The notes beneath the pieces are model-generated. The model ran no database searches. It saw only the letters and a program-made list of their open reading frames with translations, and had not been told where the DNA came from. From CALLCD01 sp039196965 (GTDB taxonomy: Bacteria > Pseudomonadota > Alphaproteobacteria > Caulobacterales > Hyphomonadaceae), in the NCBI GenBank assembly GCA_039196965.1, contig JBCCUK010000014.1, forward strand, positions 27,119 through 91,118: 64,000 nucleotides of DNA, in the 5' to 3' direction. Of this stretch, positions 43,881 through 53,530 are shown piece by piece; the first letter of the stretch is position 1; each line of letters begins with the position of its first letter. The translations under genes were made by a program, and so were the position numbers.

Positions 43881-44885
43881 ATGCACACATTTCCCTCCGT
43901 TATCGAAACAATCGGCAATACGCCGCTAATCCGCATGAAGCGCGCCTCGGAAGAAACCGGCTGCGAGATACTCGGCAAAGCGGAATTCATGAATCCTGGC
44001 CAGTCGGTCAAAGACCGGGCGGCGCTAGGGATCGTGCGTGATGCCGAAAATGCCGGACGACTGCGCGCGGGTGGAACGATTGTGGAAGGCACGGCGGGCA
44101 ATACAGGCATAGGCCTCGCGCTGGTTGGCGGCGCGCTTGGCTACCGGGTGGTTATTGTCATGCCGCGAACGCAAAGCCAGGAAAAGAAAGACGCGGTGAG
44201 AGTCCTGGGGGCGCAGCTGATCGAGGTTGATGCCGTCCCCTATAAGAACCCCAACAACTATATCCATTACTCCCGCAGGCTTGCCGAAGAGCTTAATGAA
44301 AATGAGCCGAACGGTGCGATCTGGGCGAACCAGTTTGACAATGTTGCCAACCGACAGGCCCATTATGAGACAACGGGGCCGGAGGTGTTCGATCAGCTGG
44401 ACGGCAAGGTAGACGGCTTTATCTGCGCCGTCGGATCGGGCGGAACCCTCGCCGGTGTTTCCATGGCACTTAAAGAACGGAACAAAGATATTCAGATCGG
44501 GCTGGCGGACCCCGGCGGCGCAGCGCTCTATGAATACTACAAGAATGGCGAGCTGAAATCGGAAGGAACATCGATCACCGAAGGCATCGGCCAAGGCCGT
44601 ATCACGGCAAATCTGGAGGGTATGGAGATTGATCATCCCTACCGCGTGCACGACGCCGAAGCGCTGGAGGTGATCTTCAATCTCATCCAGGAAGAGGGAT
44701 TATGCCTCGGCGGCTCAGCGGGTATTAACATTGCCGGAGCCATGAAGCTCGCCAGAGAGCTGGGCCCTGGGAAACGGATCGTCACCGTGCTTTGCGATTA
44801 TGGCAACCGATACCAGTCGAAACTGTTCAATCCGGCTTTCCTCCGATCCAAGGATCTACCGATCCCAAATTGGATGGAGGTATGA
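43881..44885 (+). CDS. cysK: Cysteine synthase A (O-acetylserine sulfhydrylase)
   Basis: PLP enzyme making cysteine from O-acetylserine and sulfide. Lys44 in PGQSVKDRAALG forms the Schiff base; the substrate loop is GTAGNTGIGLALVGGALGY and the PLP phosphate site AVGSGGTLAGVSMAL. The 334 residues are slightly longer than E. coli CysK, the extra part being the C-terminal region. First of three coupled sulfur genes: sseA begins within its stop codon. Confidence 0.94.
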   Translation: MHTFPSVIETIGNTPLIRMKRASEETGCEILGKAEFMNPGQSVKDRAALGIVRDAENAGRLRAGGTIVEGTAGNTGIGLALVGGALGYRVVIVMPRTQSQEKKDAVRVLGAQLIEVDAVPYKNPNNYIHYSRRLAEELNENEPNGAIWANQFDNVANRQAHYETTGPEVFDQLDGKVDGFICAVGSGGTLAGVSMALKERNKDIQIGLADPGGAALYEYYKNGELKSEGTSITEGIGQGRITANLEGMEIDHPYRVHDAEALEVIFNLIQEEGLCLGGSAGINIAGAMKLARELGPGKRIVTVLCDYGNRYQSKLFNPAFLRSKDLPIPNWMEV

Positions 44886-45748
44886 TGGTGGCTAGCACCT
44901 CTCCCCTTGTTTCTGCTGACTGGCTCACAAAAAATCTGGAGGCACCCGATCTGCGGATCGTAGATGCAACATGGTTTGCTCCATTCACCAACCCACCGGA
45001 GACCGGACACGCAGCCTATTCCAAGGCTCATATTCCGGGTGCGGTGTATTTCGACATAGACGAGATAGCCGATCCGGCATCGGAATTGCCGCATACGGTT
45101 CCCCCGCCCCATGTCTTTTCTTCAAAAGTGCGCAAGCTCGGCCTCGGAGATGGCAACCGCGTCATTGTTTATGATCGGAACAGTTTCTTTGCGTCGGCAA
45201 GGGCCTGGTGGCTGTTCCGCTATATGGGACATCGCGATGTGTATGTGCTCGATGGCGGCCTCGACGCCTGGCTCGCGACGGGTAGTGAGACCGCCGATCT
45301 GCCGCCGGTCGCCGTTGAGCGCCATTTTACATCCAGAGTGCGCGGCGACCTTATAAAGACGCTGGAGCAGATTGTAGAGATTTCGGGCGAGGGCTCGCAA
45401 CGAATCGTTGATGCACGGCCGACGGGCAGGTTTGCCGGAGCGGTGCCGGAGCCCCGCGAAGGCCTGCCACCGGGGCATATTCCCGGAAGCGCCTCTTTGC
45501 CAAGCGGCGAACTCATTGGAGCGGACGGCCGTTTCAAATCGGCTGATGAGGTTCGTGCTGCCTTTGAAGCCGCAAATGTCATGGCGTCTGACCCCTTCAT
45601 CGCGACTTGCGGATCGGGCGTATCAGCAGCGATTCTGGCGCTCGGTGCGGCAGTCACAGGGAACGATCTCGTTTCGATCTATGATGGATCATGGACAGAG
45701 TGGGCCTCTGATCCTTCCCGGCCGACAGCAACAGGCACAGCGTCGTAA
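44885..45748 (+). CDS. sseA: 3-mercaptopyruvate sulfurtransferase (tandem rhodanese)
   Basis: Transfers sulfane sulfur from 3-mercaptopyruvate or thiosulfate. Two rhodanese domains: an inactive N-terminal one (LRIVDATWFAP, HIPGAVYFDIDEIAD, GHRDVYVLDGGLDAWLA) and a catalytic C-terminal one (RIVDARPTGRFAG, HIPGSASLPS, and the active loop FIATCGSGVSAA with Cys242). The CGSG-V/T-A loop marks a mercaptopyruvate type. Several starts compete: ATG 44882, ATG 44885 and GTG 44888, all after GGAGG at 44876; ATG 44885 overlaps the cysK TGA. It is coupled to metC by TAATG. Confidence 0.93.
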   Translation: MVASTSPLVSADWLTKNLEAPDLRIVDATWFAPFTNPPETGHAAYSKAHIPGAVYFDIDEIADPASELPHTVPPPHVFSSKVRKLGLGDGNRVIVYDRNSFFASARAWWLFRYMGHRDVYVLDGGLDAWLATGSETADLPPVAVERHFTSRVRGDLIKTLEQIVEISGEGSQRIVDARPTGRFAGAVPEPREGLPPGHIPGSASLPSGELIGADGRFKSADEVRAAFEAANVMASDPFIATCGSGVSAAILALGAAVTGNDLVSIYDGSWTEWASDPSRPTATGTAS

Positions 45749-46905
45749 TGAAAAAGAAATTGCCCACGCGGCTCATCCACGAGCGCTCGGGCGGCCGTCC
45801 GAACCTCACAGTAAATCCTGGCGTTGAGCGTGGCTCTACCCTGCTCATGCCGGATATTGACGCGCTTTATGATTCGACCCGCCAGACCTATGGCCGGACC
45901 GGACTAAGCGTTCAGCGAGAGCTGGAAGCCGGCCTCTCCACCCTCGAAAACGCAACTCAGACCAGACTTACTCCCACCGGGGTCGCCGCCTGCGCCCTCG
46001 CCATGGCAAGCGTGATAAAATCGGGTGACCATGTCTTGGTAGCGGACAATGTTTATGGCCCAAGTAGGCGGTTCTGCCGCCGACGGCTTCGAGCGATGGG
46101 CGTCGACGCGACGTTCTTTCCGGCTAGGATTGGAGTAGGGCTTGCGGACCTGATTACCGACAAGACGCGGGCAATCCTGATCGAGTCACCCGGTTCTCTC
46201 ACCTTCGAGCATTGCGATACGGAGGCGATTGTCGACCTTGCCAAGGCCAGGGACATCACCACCGTGATGGACAATACTTGGGGTTGCGGCGTCATCCACA
46301 AGCCGCTCGATCTCGGTGTCGACATCTCGTTTCAAGCACTGACAAAATACGTGGTTGGCCATGCTGATTGCTTTGGAGGTGCCGTGATGACGGGCTCCGA
46401 CAGGCTTAACAAAGCCGTCACAGACACAGCCATCGATTGGGGAATCACCCTCGGCCCGGACGACGCCTATATGGCACTGCGGGGCCTGCGCACCATTGTT
46501 CCCCGCGTACAGGCTCATGACGCTGCCGGGCGACAGATCGCGGAATGGCTAAAGGGTCATGACGGCGTTTCAGCGGTGCTTCACCCTGCCCTGCCGGACC
46601 ACCCGGACCATGATATCTGGCGGCGGGACTTCACCGGTGCAAATGGCCTGTTCGGCGTGCTGCTGGAAGACCGGGGTGATGACGCTTTTCGAGCCTTCTT
46701 CGATACGCTGGAGCTGTTCGGCCTCGGCTTTTCCTGGGGCGGATATGAAAGCCTCGCGATTCCGGCCGATCCCGGGATGCAGCGCACGAAGGGGCACTGG
46801 CTCGACGAGTCGTCGGACCGGTTGATCCGGCTACATATCGGCCTTGAAGATATTGGCGATCTTCAGGCCGATCTGGAGGCTGCTCTGAAAGCCTATCTGG
46901 CCTAG
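45748..46905 (+). CDS. metC: Cystathionine beta-lyase
   Basis: PLP enzyme cleaving cystathionine to homocysteine. The 385 residues show Cys/Met-metabolism motifs: the tyrosine-bearing YGRTGLSVQRELEAGLSTLE, the MDNTWGCG substrate segment, and SFQALTKYVVGHAD, in which Lys200 binds PLP. The C-terminal WGGYESLAIP is also typical of beta-lyases. The start ATG overlaps the sseA stop. Its last four bases overlap the end of the convergent glycosyltransferase gene. Confidence 0.93.
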   Translation: MKKKLPTRLIHERSGGRPNLTVNPGVERGSTLLMPDIDALYDSTRQTYGRTGLSVQRELEAGLSTLENATQTRLTPTGVAACALAMASVIKSGDHVLVADNVYGPSRRFCRRRLRAMGVDATFFPARIGVGLADLITDKTRAILIESPGSLTFEHCDTEAIVDLAKARDITTVMDNTWGCGVIHKPLDLGVDISFQALTKYVVGHADCFGGAVMTGSDRLNKAVTDTAIDWGITLGPDDAYMALRGLRTIVPRVQAHDAAGRQIAEWLKGHDGVSAVLHPALPDHPDHDIWRRDFTGANGLFGVLLEDRGDDAFRAFFDTLELFGLGFSWGGYESLAIPADPGMQRTKGHWLDESSDRLIRLHIGLEDIGDLQADLEAALKAYLA

Positions 46906-48170
46906 GCGACCAATTCCTGATCGAACTGCGCGACGAGCTTTTCGAAGGAACGCAGGAAGTTCTCAGCTGAATGGGTCTTTTCTGCCCAAAGACGGCCTTC
47001 GACACCCATACGCTTCCGCTTCTCATCATTGTCGATCAGATCGCGAAGGGCAGCGACGAACTTATCCACCTCGTCCATACCCGGCCCGCGCGGTTCGCCG
47101 ACATGGGCTCCAAAGCGCTCCGGAACACGTTCCGGATTCACGCAGGACACCACGGGAACCTCGCGCTGAAGCCCCTCTACAAAGGCAATCGGCAGCCCTT
47201 CATGAATGGCCGGGTTCAAGTGCAGCCAGGATGAGGCGATAAGGCGGTGCTTTTCTTCGCCTTCTGTATGGCCGAGCATTTCCATGTTTTCCGGCAGGTC
47301 CTTAGGTTCCCATGAGCCAGGCCCGGAGAAATGCGACTTTCCGAAGATACGGAAAGTGACATCTGGCATGCGGCGAGCAATTTCCGGCAGCATCCATGGC
47401 CGCTTCTGCGGATCCAGGCGTCCAAGGAACATCACCGTTGGTTTTTCCGACTTCTCATAGGGGCCTGCGGGAGCGGGCTCCATGGGATAACACAGAGACG
47501 CAACCTCATTTGGCATCATACCATAGGTGGATTCTACCTTGGCTTCGAGGAAAGGCGACGGAGCCGCGAATATTGTCTTGTATCCGGCGGCACGGCGGCG
47601 TTTCACAAGATCGGCGAGCGGGGTGCAGTCGATGTACTGCAAGCCCTTCGGCTCAATGCCCTTCTGCCCCGGCACATGGGTTGTCGCAATCCTGTCCCAA
47701 TCCTCAGGTGTTTTCGGATCCTGCACCCACATTAGCATGGGCGCACGGGGGAACATTGTCAGATAGTATTCATAGTTCTCGCGGTAATCGATTGTCAGGA
47801 AAAGATCGGGAACCTTGCGCTCTGCCATGATAGCGAGCTTTTCCCGCCGCCACTTGTAAAGCGGAAAACGAGCGGGACGACCATAAATCTTAAGCTTTTC
47901 CTTGCTTTCGCGGATGTGGTCCGGTGGATCGCCCCAATACAGGTCAACATCGATCTGGGGATTGGACGATCCCTGCGCTGCTGCAACGATCTGCTTACTG
48001 AGCATCCCGAAGCCGCCGAGACGGCTGATGCGGGCATCGAAAAACTCATTTGCGATTATGCCAAGGCGCAGGCGTGATTTTTCTGACAGACTAGAACTCA
48101 ACATACGACCAAGATCCCTTTTCTCGCCGTTCGGACCGTAATCCCACATCACTCGCGCAGCAAGCGACAT
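46902..48170 (-). CDS. Glycosyltransferase, GT4 family
   Basis: A 422-residue GT-B fold glycosyltransferase. The N-terminal domain opens with SEKSRLRLGIIANEFFDARI; the C-terminal donor-binding domain has KPTVMFLGRLDPQKRPWMLP, FRIFGKSHF, and the GT4 signature LNPAIHEGLPIAFVEGLQRE with the E-x7-E pair. Cytosolic. It is transcribed opposite to the following glycan genes, from a shared 160-base intergenic region (48171-48330). The acceptor is unknown; context suggests surface polysaccharide. Confidence 0.9.
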   Translation of the reverse strand: MSLAARVMWDYGPNGEKRDLGRMLSSSLSEKSRLRLGIIANEFFDARISRLGGFGMLSKQIVAAAQGSSNPQIDVDLYWGDPPDHIRESKEKLKIYGRPARFPLYKWRREKLAIMAERKVPDLFLTIDYRENYEYYLTMFPRAPMLMWVQDPKTPEDWDRIATTHVPGQKGIEPKGLQYIDCTPLADLVKRRRAAGYKTIFAAPSPFLEAKVESTYGMMPNEVASLCYPMEPAPAGPYEKSEKPTVMFLGRLDPQKRPWMLPEIARRMPDVTFRIFGKSHFSGPGSWEPKDLPENMEMLGHTEGEEKHRLIASSWLHLNPAIHEGLPIAFVEGLQREVPVVSCVNPERVPERFGAHVGEPRGPGMDEVDKFVAALRDLIDNDEKRKRMGVEGRLWAEKTHSAENFLRSFEKLVAQFDQELVA

Positions 48171-48330
48171 GGCTTCCCGCTAGAGAAAGCAAACCTTGGG
48201 CCATTTCCAGAGAGTGTCTCAAATTCACTGCATTGGTCTGCACTTTTCAAGACATGTGCGCGCATGTAATCAAAGTGCGGGGCGCGTGGACTGAAAATTG
48301 CAGGCTTAATCGGATAGTATTGCGGGACGA

Positions 48331-49569
48331 GTGACACAGGTGTCAGAAGAGTCAAAACTTCCCATGCGTATCGGCTTTCGGGTCGGTATATTTCCGAAGC
48401 TTTCGGAAACATTCGTTCTAAATCAGATCAATTTTCTGATGCAACGCGGGCATGAGGTGGTGATGCTTGCGGACGCACCGCCAGACGCGCTCGAGAATAC
48501 CCTGGCCGATGACACCCGTGCGGCAAGAGCGCGAACAACGTATATTTTGCCAAGATCAGACCTACTCAAAAGTGCATACAATGCCCTGCCCTTCCGGGTA
48601 CGGCGCGCAATGGAAGCAAGGCAGGAGCGCCGCCTGATAGCCGACTGCGATGCCGTTGTCTGCAATTTCGGCTGGTTCGGGGCGCGTATGGAGGAAGCAT
48701 CAAAGGGGATGGGTGCCGCCGGAAAGCTCGCAACCATTTTCCATGGTGATGATATGTCGAGACATCTCTCCCACGGCAATGAAAACGCCTACGATGAACT
48801 TTTGAAGTCCGGCGGGCTGTTTCTATCGGTCAACAGAATCTGGCAGGAGAGGCTTTCTGCCCGAGGGGCACCGGACCACGCCAACCTCATTCATCATCTT
48901 GGTGTAGACCCGGAGAAGTTCAGCTTTATCGAACGCCAGAAGCAGGATGGTGACCGGATTATTCTAACGACGGTCTGCCGAATTGTTGAAAAGAAGGGGC
49001 TTGCTACAGCGCTGGATGCGTTGAACCAAGTTCGAGCAAAACGGCCGGAGCTCGATTTCGAATTCAGGATTTATGGAGATGGTCCGTTGCGGACTTCTCT
49101 GAAGGCGAAAGCCACAGCGCTCGGCTTGAACGACATCATTCGCTTCAAAGGCATGATTCCAAACGCCAAATTGCGTAAAGTGTTCGCCGACGCGGATGTC
49201 TTTCTACACCCAAGTGTCGTCGCCGAAGACGGGGACATGGAGGGGCTACCGATCGCTATGATGGAGGCGATGGCAACCGGGTTGCCGATCGTCAGCACAC
49301 TGCACAGCGGCATCCCCGAGTTGGTAAACCATGGCGTCAATGGCTTTTTGTCTCCTGAAGGGGATGTTGATCACCTTACGAAACAACTTATCCATGTCAT
49401 CGAAGATCATGGTATTCGGGCTGCCATGGGCCGAGCGGCGCGGCAAACCATTGAAACGGACTTCAATATCAACACATCGATCGATCGGCTTGAAAGACTT
49501 CTCTACCGACTGGTGGAAGGCGATTTCCGGTCAGCTGGTGCCGTTACACCAAAGGAGGCGGCAGAATGA
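48331..49569 (+). CDS. Glycosyltransferase, GT4 family
   Basis: A 412-residue GT-B glycosyltransferase resembling colanic-acid-type WcaL/AmsK enzymes. The N-terminal MRIGFRVGIFPKLSETFVLN with FLMQRGHEVVML is the hallmark of that group, followed by FHGDDMSRHLSHGNENAYDE and NLIHHLGVDPEKF, and in the donor domain ILTTVCRIVEKKGLATALDA and the E-x7-E block MEGLPIAMMEAMATGLPIVS. Start is GTG 48331 in the frame given; ATG at 48364 is an equally possible start. It overlaps the next gene by four bases (ATGA). Confidence 0.92.
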   Translation: MTQVSEESKLPMRIGFRVGIFPKLSETFVLNQINFLMQRGHEVVMLADAPPDALENTLADDTRAARARTTYILPRSDLLKSAYNALPFRVRRAMEARQERRLIADCDAVVCNFGWFGARMEEASKGMGAAGKLATIFHGDDMSRHLSHGNENAYDELLKSGGLFLSVNRIWQERLSARGAPDHANLIHHLGVDPEKFSFIERQKQDGDRIILTTVCRIVEKKGLATALDALNQVRAKRPELDFEFRIYGDGPLRTSLKAKATALGLNDIIRFKGMIPNAKLRKVFADADVFLHPSVVAEDGDMEGLPIAMMEAMATGLPIVSTLHSGIPELVNHGVNGFLSPEGDVDHLTKQLIHVIEDHGIRAAMGRAARQTIETDFNINTSIDRLERLLYRLVEGDFRSAGAVTPKEAAE

Positions 49570-50708
49570 AACGCGTCTCTGTCATTGTCCCGACATTCAA
49601 CCGCGTTGGCTATTTGAAAGAAAGCCTGGACTCGCTTCTGGCGCAGACGCGGCAACCGGATGAGATCTGGGTGATCGATGATGGGTCCAGCGATGATACA
49701 GAAAGTGTCGCAAAAAGCTTTGGCGAACGCGTGAATTTTTTCCGCAAACCGGAGAACTCCGGCAAGGCGGCTTCGCTCAATATGGGGCTAGAGCTGATCT
49801 CCGGAGACATCGTCTGGATCATGGACGATGATGACATCGCCCTGCCCTGTTGCCTGGAAACGCTTCTTTCGCTGCTAGATCAGACACCGGATGCAGGGTT
49901 CGCCTATGGCCGGCATATGCGATTTTCGTTGAGCGCGGATGGTGAGCAGCAGGAGCTGGGGACGGGATACTGGCAGCCCTGTGACCCTGACAGTTTCCTG
50001 CTCCAAACGCTTGAAGACTTCTTTCCCCACCAACCTGGCATGATCGTGCGCAAATCCCTCTTCAATGAAGTCGGGCCTTTCGATGTGACGCTAAGACGAT
50101 CCCAAGACTATGAAATGCTCATTCGCCTCGCCCGCGCTGCACCCTGTGTGGGCACCGATGACATTGTCTTCCTCCAGCGGCAGCACGACGGCAAGCGCGG
50201 AGCCTCCAACGACCGGTTTTCCGCTGCAGAGCGCGACGCGAAATGGATGGAACATGATCAGCAGATTTTCCGAAAACTGCGCAGTGAAATCGCCCTCGGC
50301 GAATACCTGCCAAGGGGATGGACGGCTGAAGACGATGCGGGCACGCGGCGGGCCCTTTTGCAACGCGGTGTGATCTTTGCGCGCAAAAAACTCTGGACAG
50401 AAGCTCTAGAGGATTTCGTCGCCGCCGCCACACGCGGTCCGGCCAGGATTGGTGATGACGAGCTTACCATCCTGCGCCGCACCTTTTCGTCTAAGTATGG
50501 GTGCGATGAGATCACAGAAGACCTATCCATTCAATCGAGACTGAAAGACCTGAAATCGATCAAGCCCGCCGGAGCGGTCATCGCCAACGCCATTGTGCTG
50601 GGTATGCGCTGGCGCATCCGGGAAGCTCTACAATCCGGCGACACTAGCAAGGCGTTCAGTTTTACCCGGAAAGCCCTGTCTGTGCGCTGCGCAAATTTGC
50701 TGCCGTAA
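49566..50708 (+). CDS. Glycosyltransferase, GT2 family
   Basis: A 380-residue GT-A enzyme. It begins KRVSVIVPTFNRVGYLKESL, with the nucleotide-binding VIDDGSSDDT and the metal-coordinating DDD in IVWIMDDDDIALP. The acceptor half contains PGMIVRKSLFNEVGPFDVTL and RSQDYEMLIRLA. The C-terminal 130 residues (after VFLQRQHDGKR) are helical and specific to this subgroup. Translation is coupled to the GT4 gene upstream. Probably adds a sugar to the same glycan. Confidence 0.92.
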   Translation: MKRVSVIVPTFNRVGYLKESLDSLLAQTRQPDEIWVIDDGSSDDTESVAKSFGERVNFFRKPENSGKAASLNMGLELISGDIVWIMDDDDIALPCCLETLLSLLDQTPDAGFAYGRHMRFSLSADGEQQELGTGYWQPCDPDSFLLQTLEDFFPHQPGMIVRKSLFNEVGPFDVTLRRSQDYEMLIRLARAAPCVGTDDIVFLQRQHDGKRGASNDRFSAAERDAKWMEHDQQIFRKLRSEIALGEYLPRGWTAEDDAGTRRALLQRGVIFARKKLWTEALEDFVAAATRGPARIGDDELTILRRTFSSKYGCDEITEDLSIQSRLKDLKSIKPAGAVIANAIVLGMRWRIREALQSGDTSKAFSFTRKALSVRCANLLP

Positions 50709-50807
50709 CAGGCCATCACAAACAATTTGATCTTTCCTACTGTGGCATATCAATTGCTAAACTGGCTGTAGTTAAGTTAGATTTCCAGCCAGTAGGGGGA
50801 AAGGTAC

Positions 50808-52547
50808 GTGCAGCTGCTGCAGGTCAGATCACTTCTTTCTTTTGCTCGGTCTAAACCGCTGCGCACGCTGGGCGCGCTCGCCATTGTCGGCATGCTTCTA
50901 CTGGGCGTCCTCATTGCCACAGGCCTCGCTGGAAAAATCGCAAACAAAGTGCTCGGTTTAAATGGCGGAAGTACTTTCATCGACCTCAATCGCGTCGAAG
51001 CGACATGGGTTCCCATAGAGACTGCCCTCCACGATGTTGAAATGATGCGCATACCGGTGGGTAACTGGACGGATTTTGGCGGCGGCGGAGCTATCGAGCA
51101 GATTGGCGACACAATCATCATTATGACCCCGAAGGGCGAGTTCCGGTATCTCGGCTCAGACAATGTGTTCCGCGCCCTTGGTGCCAACGTTGATATGCAG
51201 AACACCGCCTTTGTCGAAAGTGGTTGGCTGGATGACCCCCTTGTCCGAACTTACTGGTTCCGGACTCATGATCTGTTCGTAAGGGAACTTGAGACGGACA
51301 GGTTTGAGATCTTTGCAAGCCATCACCGTTATGGAAATGATTGTGTAGAGATTGTTCTCAGCCGCGCCGAGATCATCCGCAGCGGGGATGAACTGACAAC
51401 GGCCAACGGTGGATTCGAGCCGATTTATACGGTCCCGCCATGTGTCGGCCGTAAGGCTGGCGGGTTCCCTTTCGCCGGCCATCAATCCGGCGGGCGTATC
51501 CAGGAATACTCTGAAACAGAGCTCCTGATGACAACCGGTGACCTCGAACTGGACGGCCAAAACTCGCCAATCCGTGCGTCAGCCGATGACGAGATGGGTC
51601 TTGGCAAGGTTCACCTGATCAATACCGAGACCAGCACAAGCCAGATCGTCGCCAAGGGGCTTCGCAACCCGGCGGGACTAATCATCGCCGAGACAGGCCG
51701 CATTTGGATCACCGATAGCGGCCCCCAGGGCGGCGACGAGCTGAATGAGTTAGTCTTTGGCAGCGACTATGGCTGGCCGGAAGTTACCTATGGCTTCAAT
51801 TACGGCTACCCACGCCGGCCCTGGCCGCTGAACCCTTCCCAGGGGCGTCACGATGGATCACAGCCTTATGCCAAGCCGACTTTCGTATTCATGCCGTCTA
51901 TCGCCGTCACCAATCTTATCGAAGTCACCGCACCGGAATTCGATTTCTGGCAGAGCGATCTGCTGGTAGGCTCTCTCAAGGCACAGACACTTTATCGCCT
52001 GCGCCTCGAAGGCGACCGCGTAATCTATAGCGAGGCCATGGAGATCAATGAGCGGATACGCGATGTTATTCAGCTTCAAAATGGCCGCATCGCCCTGCTC
52101 ACAGACACGCCCCATCTGATCCTCTTGCGGAACGGAGAGAAAGCGGCAGCCGCAGAGAGCGCCGAGGCGACGACGGTCGTGTTCAGCAGCCTTGCCGATG
52201 TGCAGCAGGCGCAAAATAAGTTCCAGCCCACTTTCACTTCAGCCAAGGAGCGCGGCAAAGCTCTATTTCAAGCCAATTGCGCCTCCTGCCATGATGCTGT
52301 GGAGCGCGAAAACCATTCAGGCCCTCACCTTGTCGGTGTGGTCGGCAGGAAAATCGGCTCGGTTCAAGGCTTTGCTTATTCGGAACGGCTGGCCGGTGAA
52401 ACGCGCACCTGGACGGAAGATCGTCTCGTCTCATTTCTAATGAATCCGAACGATGAATTCGAGGGCACCTATATGGCCCAAGTTGGGGAACTCGTTCCCC
52501 ATGCAGAATGGCCGAGTGTTATTGCCTATCTAAAGGATCCGGAATGA
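50808..52547 (+). CDS. Membrane-anchored PQQ-type sugar dehydrogenase with C-terminal cytochrome c domain
   Basis: A 579-residue fusion. Residues about 20-45 are a TM helix (TLGALAIVGMLLLGVLIATG), leaving the rest periplasmic. Residues about 70-460 are a six-bladed propeller of the sorbosone/glucose dehydrogenase type, shown by GKVHLINTETSTSQIVAKGL, LRNPAGLIIAETGRIWITDS and GPQGGDELNELVFGSDYGWP. Residues about 485-579 are class I cytochrome c with Cys491-Ala-Ser-Cys494-His495 and a likely axial Met556 in GTYMAQVG. So sugar oxidation could pass electrons to a haem and on to the respiratory chain. GTG start after GGGGGAAAGG. Coupled to the sulfotransferase by ATGA. Confidence 0.9.
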   Translation: MQLLQVRSLLSFARSKPLRTLGALAIVGMLLLGVLIATGLAGKIANKVLGLNGGSTFIDLNRVEATWVPIETALHDVEMMRIPVGNWTDFGGGGAIEQIGDTIIIMTPKGEFRYLGSDNVFRALGANVDMQNTAFVESGWLDDPLVRTYWFRTHDLFVRELETDRFEIFASHHRYGNDCVEIVLSRAEIIRSGDELTTANGGFEPIYTVPPCVGRKAGGFPFAGHQSGGRIQEYSETELLMTTGDLELDGQNSPIRASADDEMGLGKVHLINTETSTSQIVAKGLRNPAGLIIAETGRIWITDSGPQGGDELNELVFGSDYGWPEVTYGFNYGYPRRPWPLNPSQGRHDGSQPYAKPTFVFMPSIAVTNLIEVTAPEFDFWQSDLLVGSLKAQTLYRLRLEGDRVIYSEAMEINERIRDVIQLQNGRIALLTDTPHLILLRNGEKAAAAESAEATTVVFSSLADVQQAQNKFQPTFTSAKERGKALFQANCASCHDAVERENHSGPHLVGVVGRKIGSVQGFAYSERLAGETRTWTEDRLVSFLMNPNDEFEGTYMAQVGELVPHAEWPSVIAYLKDPE

Positions 52548-53500
52548 CACTGCCGAACTTCTTCCTGATCGGTGCCGGAAAAGCCGGAACAACGGCCCTC
52601 GCCCATCAACTCAGCAGCCATCCAGACATCTTCATCTGCAAACCGAAGGAACCCCGTTTTCTATGCTTCCCGAATGGCCGCCCGAATTTCACCGGCCCCC
52701 TCGATGAACGCATTTATGTTCCGACAAGCCGTGATGAATATGAAGACCTGTTCGCTGATCCGGCAGGTGCCACGGCAATTGGCGAAGCCTCAACCTGGTA
52801 TCTGACCTACCCCGGAGTAGCAGCGAGAATCCACTCACAGTTCTCGGAAGCTAAAATTGTTGTGGTCTTGCGGAACCCAGTTGAACGGGCCTTTTCCCAC
52901 TGGATGCACCTGATCCGGGAACAAGTAGAACCGATTGAGAGTTTCATTGACGCTTGCGAGGCAGAACAGAAGCGAAAGGCTTCCGGGTATTCGCCGCATT
53001 GGTGGTACGTCTCTCAAAGTCTTTATGCAGATGGATTAAAGGAATATCTGGCGATGTTCCCAGCAGATCAGGTGCTGATTCTTCTCTATGAGAACTTCTC
53101 CGCCAATCCCAACAAAACTGTTTCAGAGATCTACCGTTTCCTTGGCGTCGACGACAGCCACGAGCCGGATACCGGAGAGAAACTCAATGTCGGCGGCGTT
53201 CCAAAGTACAAGGCTTTGCAGCGTTATCTCGATCAATCGGCATGGGGCGGTACGGACCCCCTCAGACCGATCAAAAGGCTGTTTCCGAAGACCCTTCGAT
53301 CGTCCCTGAGAAAGAAAATTACCGAGGCAAATCTCGAAACCGGCAAATGCCTTACATTTGAAGAGCGTCGATACTTCGAAACGAGAACTACCGGGCAGAT
53401 CGAAACGCTGGAGGGCCTTCTAAACCGTGATTTGTCATCCTGGCGGACGTCGGATGGCACCGGAATTGATACGCCAGACAATCGAGCACACGGGACTTAA
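52544..53500 (+). CDS. Sulfotransferase (PAPS-dependent)
   Basis: A 318-residue cytosolic enzyme transferring sulfate from PAPS to an alcohol or sugar hydroxyl. The 5'-phosphosulfate loop is FFLIGAGKAGTTALAHQL at residues 6-23, and the 3'-phosphate site is KIVVVLRNPVERAFSHW at about residues 103-119. These carbohydrate-type signatures match the heparan/deacetylase-like family (NDST-like), with later motifs LLYENFSANPNKTVSEIYRF. It starts inside the stop of the dehydrogenase gene and follows three glycosyltransferases, so sulfation of a surface glycan is the natural inference. The PAPS-forming genes are not in this window. Confidence 0.93.
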   Translation: MTLPNFFLIGAGKAGTTALAHQLSSHPDIFICKPKEPRFLCFPNGRPNFTGPLDERIYVPTSRDEYEDLFADPAGATAIGEASTWYLTYPGVAARIHSQFSEAKIVVVLRNPVERAFSHWMHLIREQVEPIESFIDACEAEQKRKASGYSPHWWYVSQSLYADGLKEYLAMFPADQVLILLYENFSANPNKTVSEIYRFLGVDDSHEPDTGEKLNVGGVPKYKALQRYLDQSAWGGTDPLRPIKRLFPKTLRSSLRKKITEANLETGKCLTFEERRYFETRTTGQIETLEGLLNRDLSSWRTSDGTGIDTPDNRAHGT

Positions 53501-53530
53501 ATATTCTGTTTCAAACTGAGGTAGGGTGGA

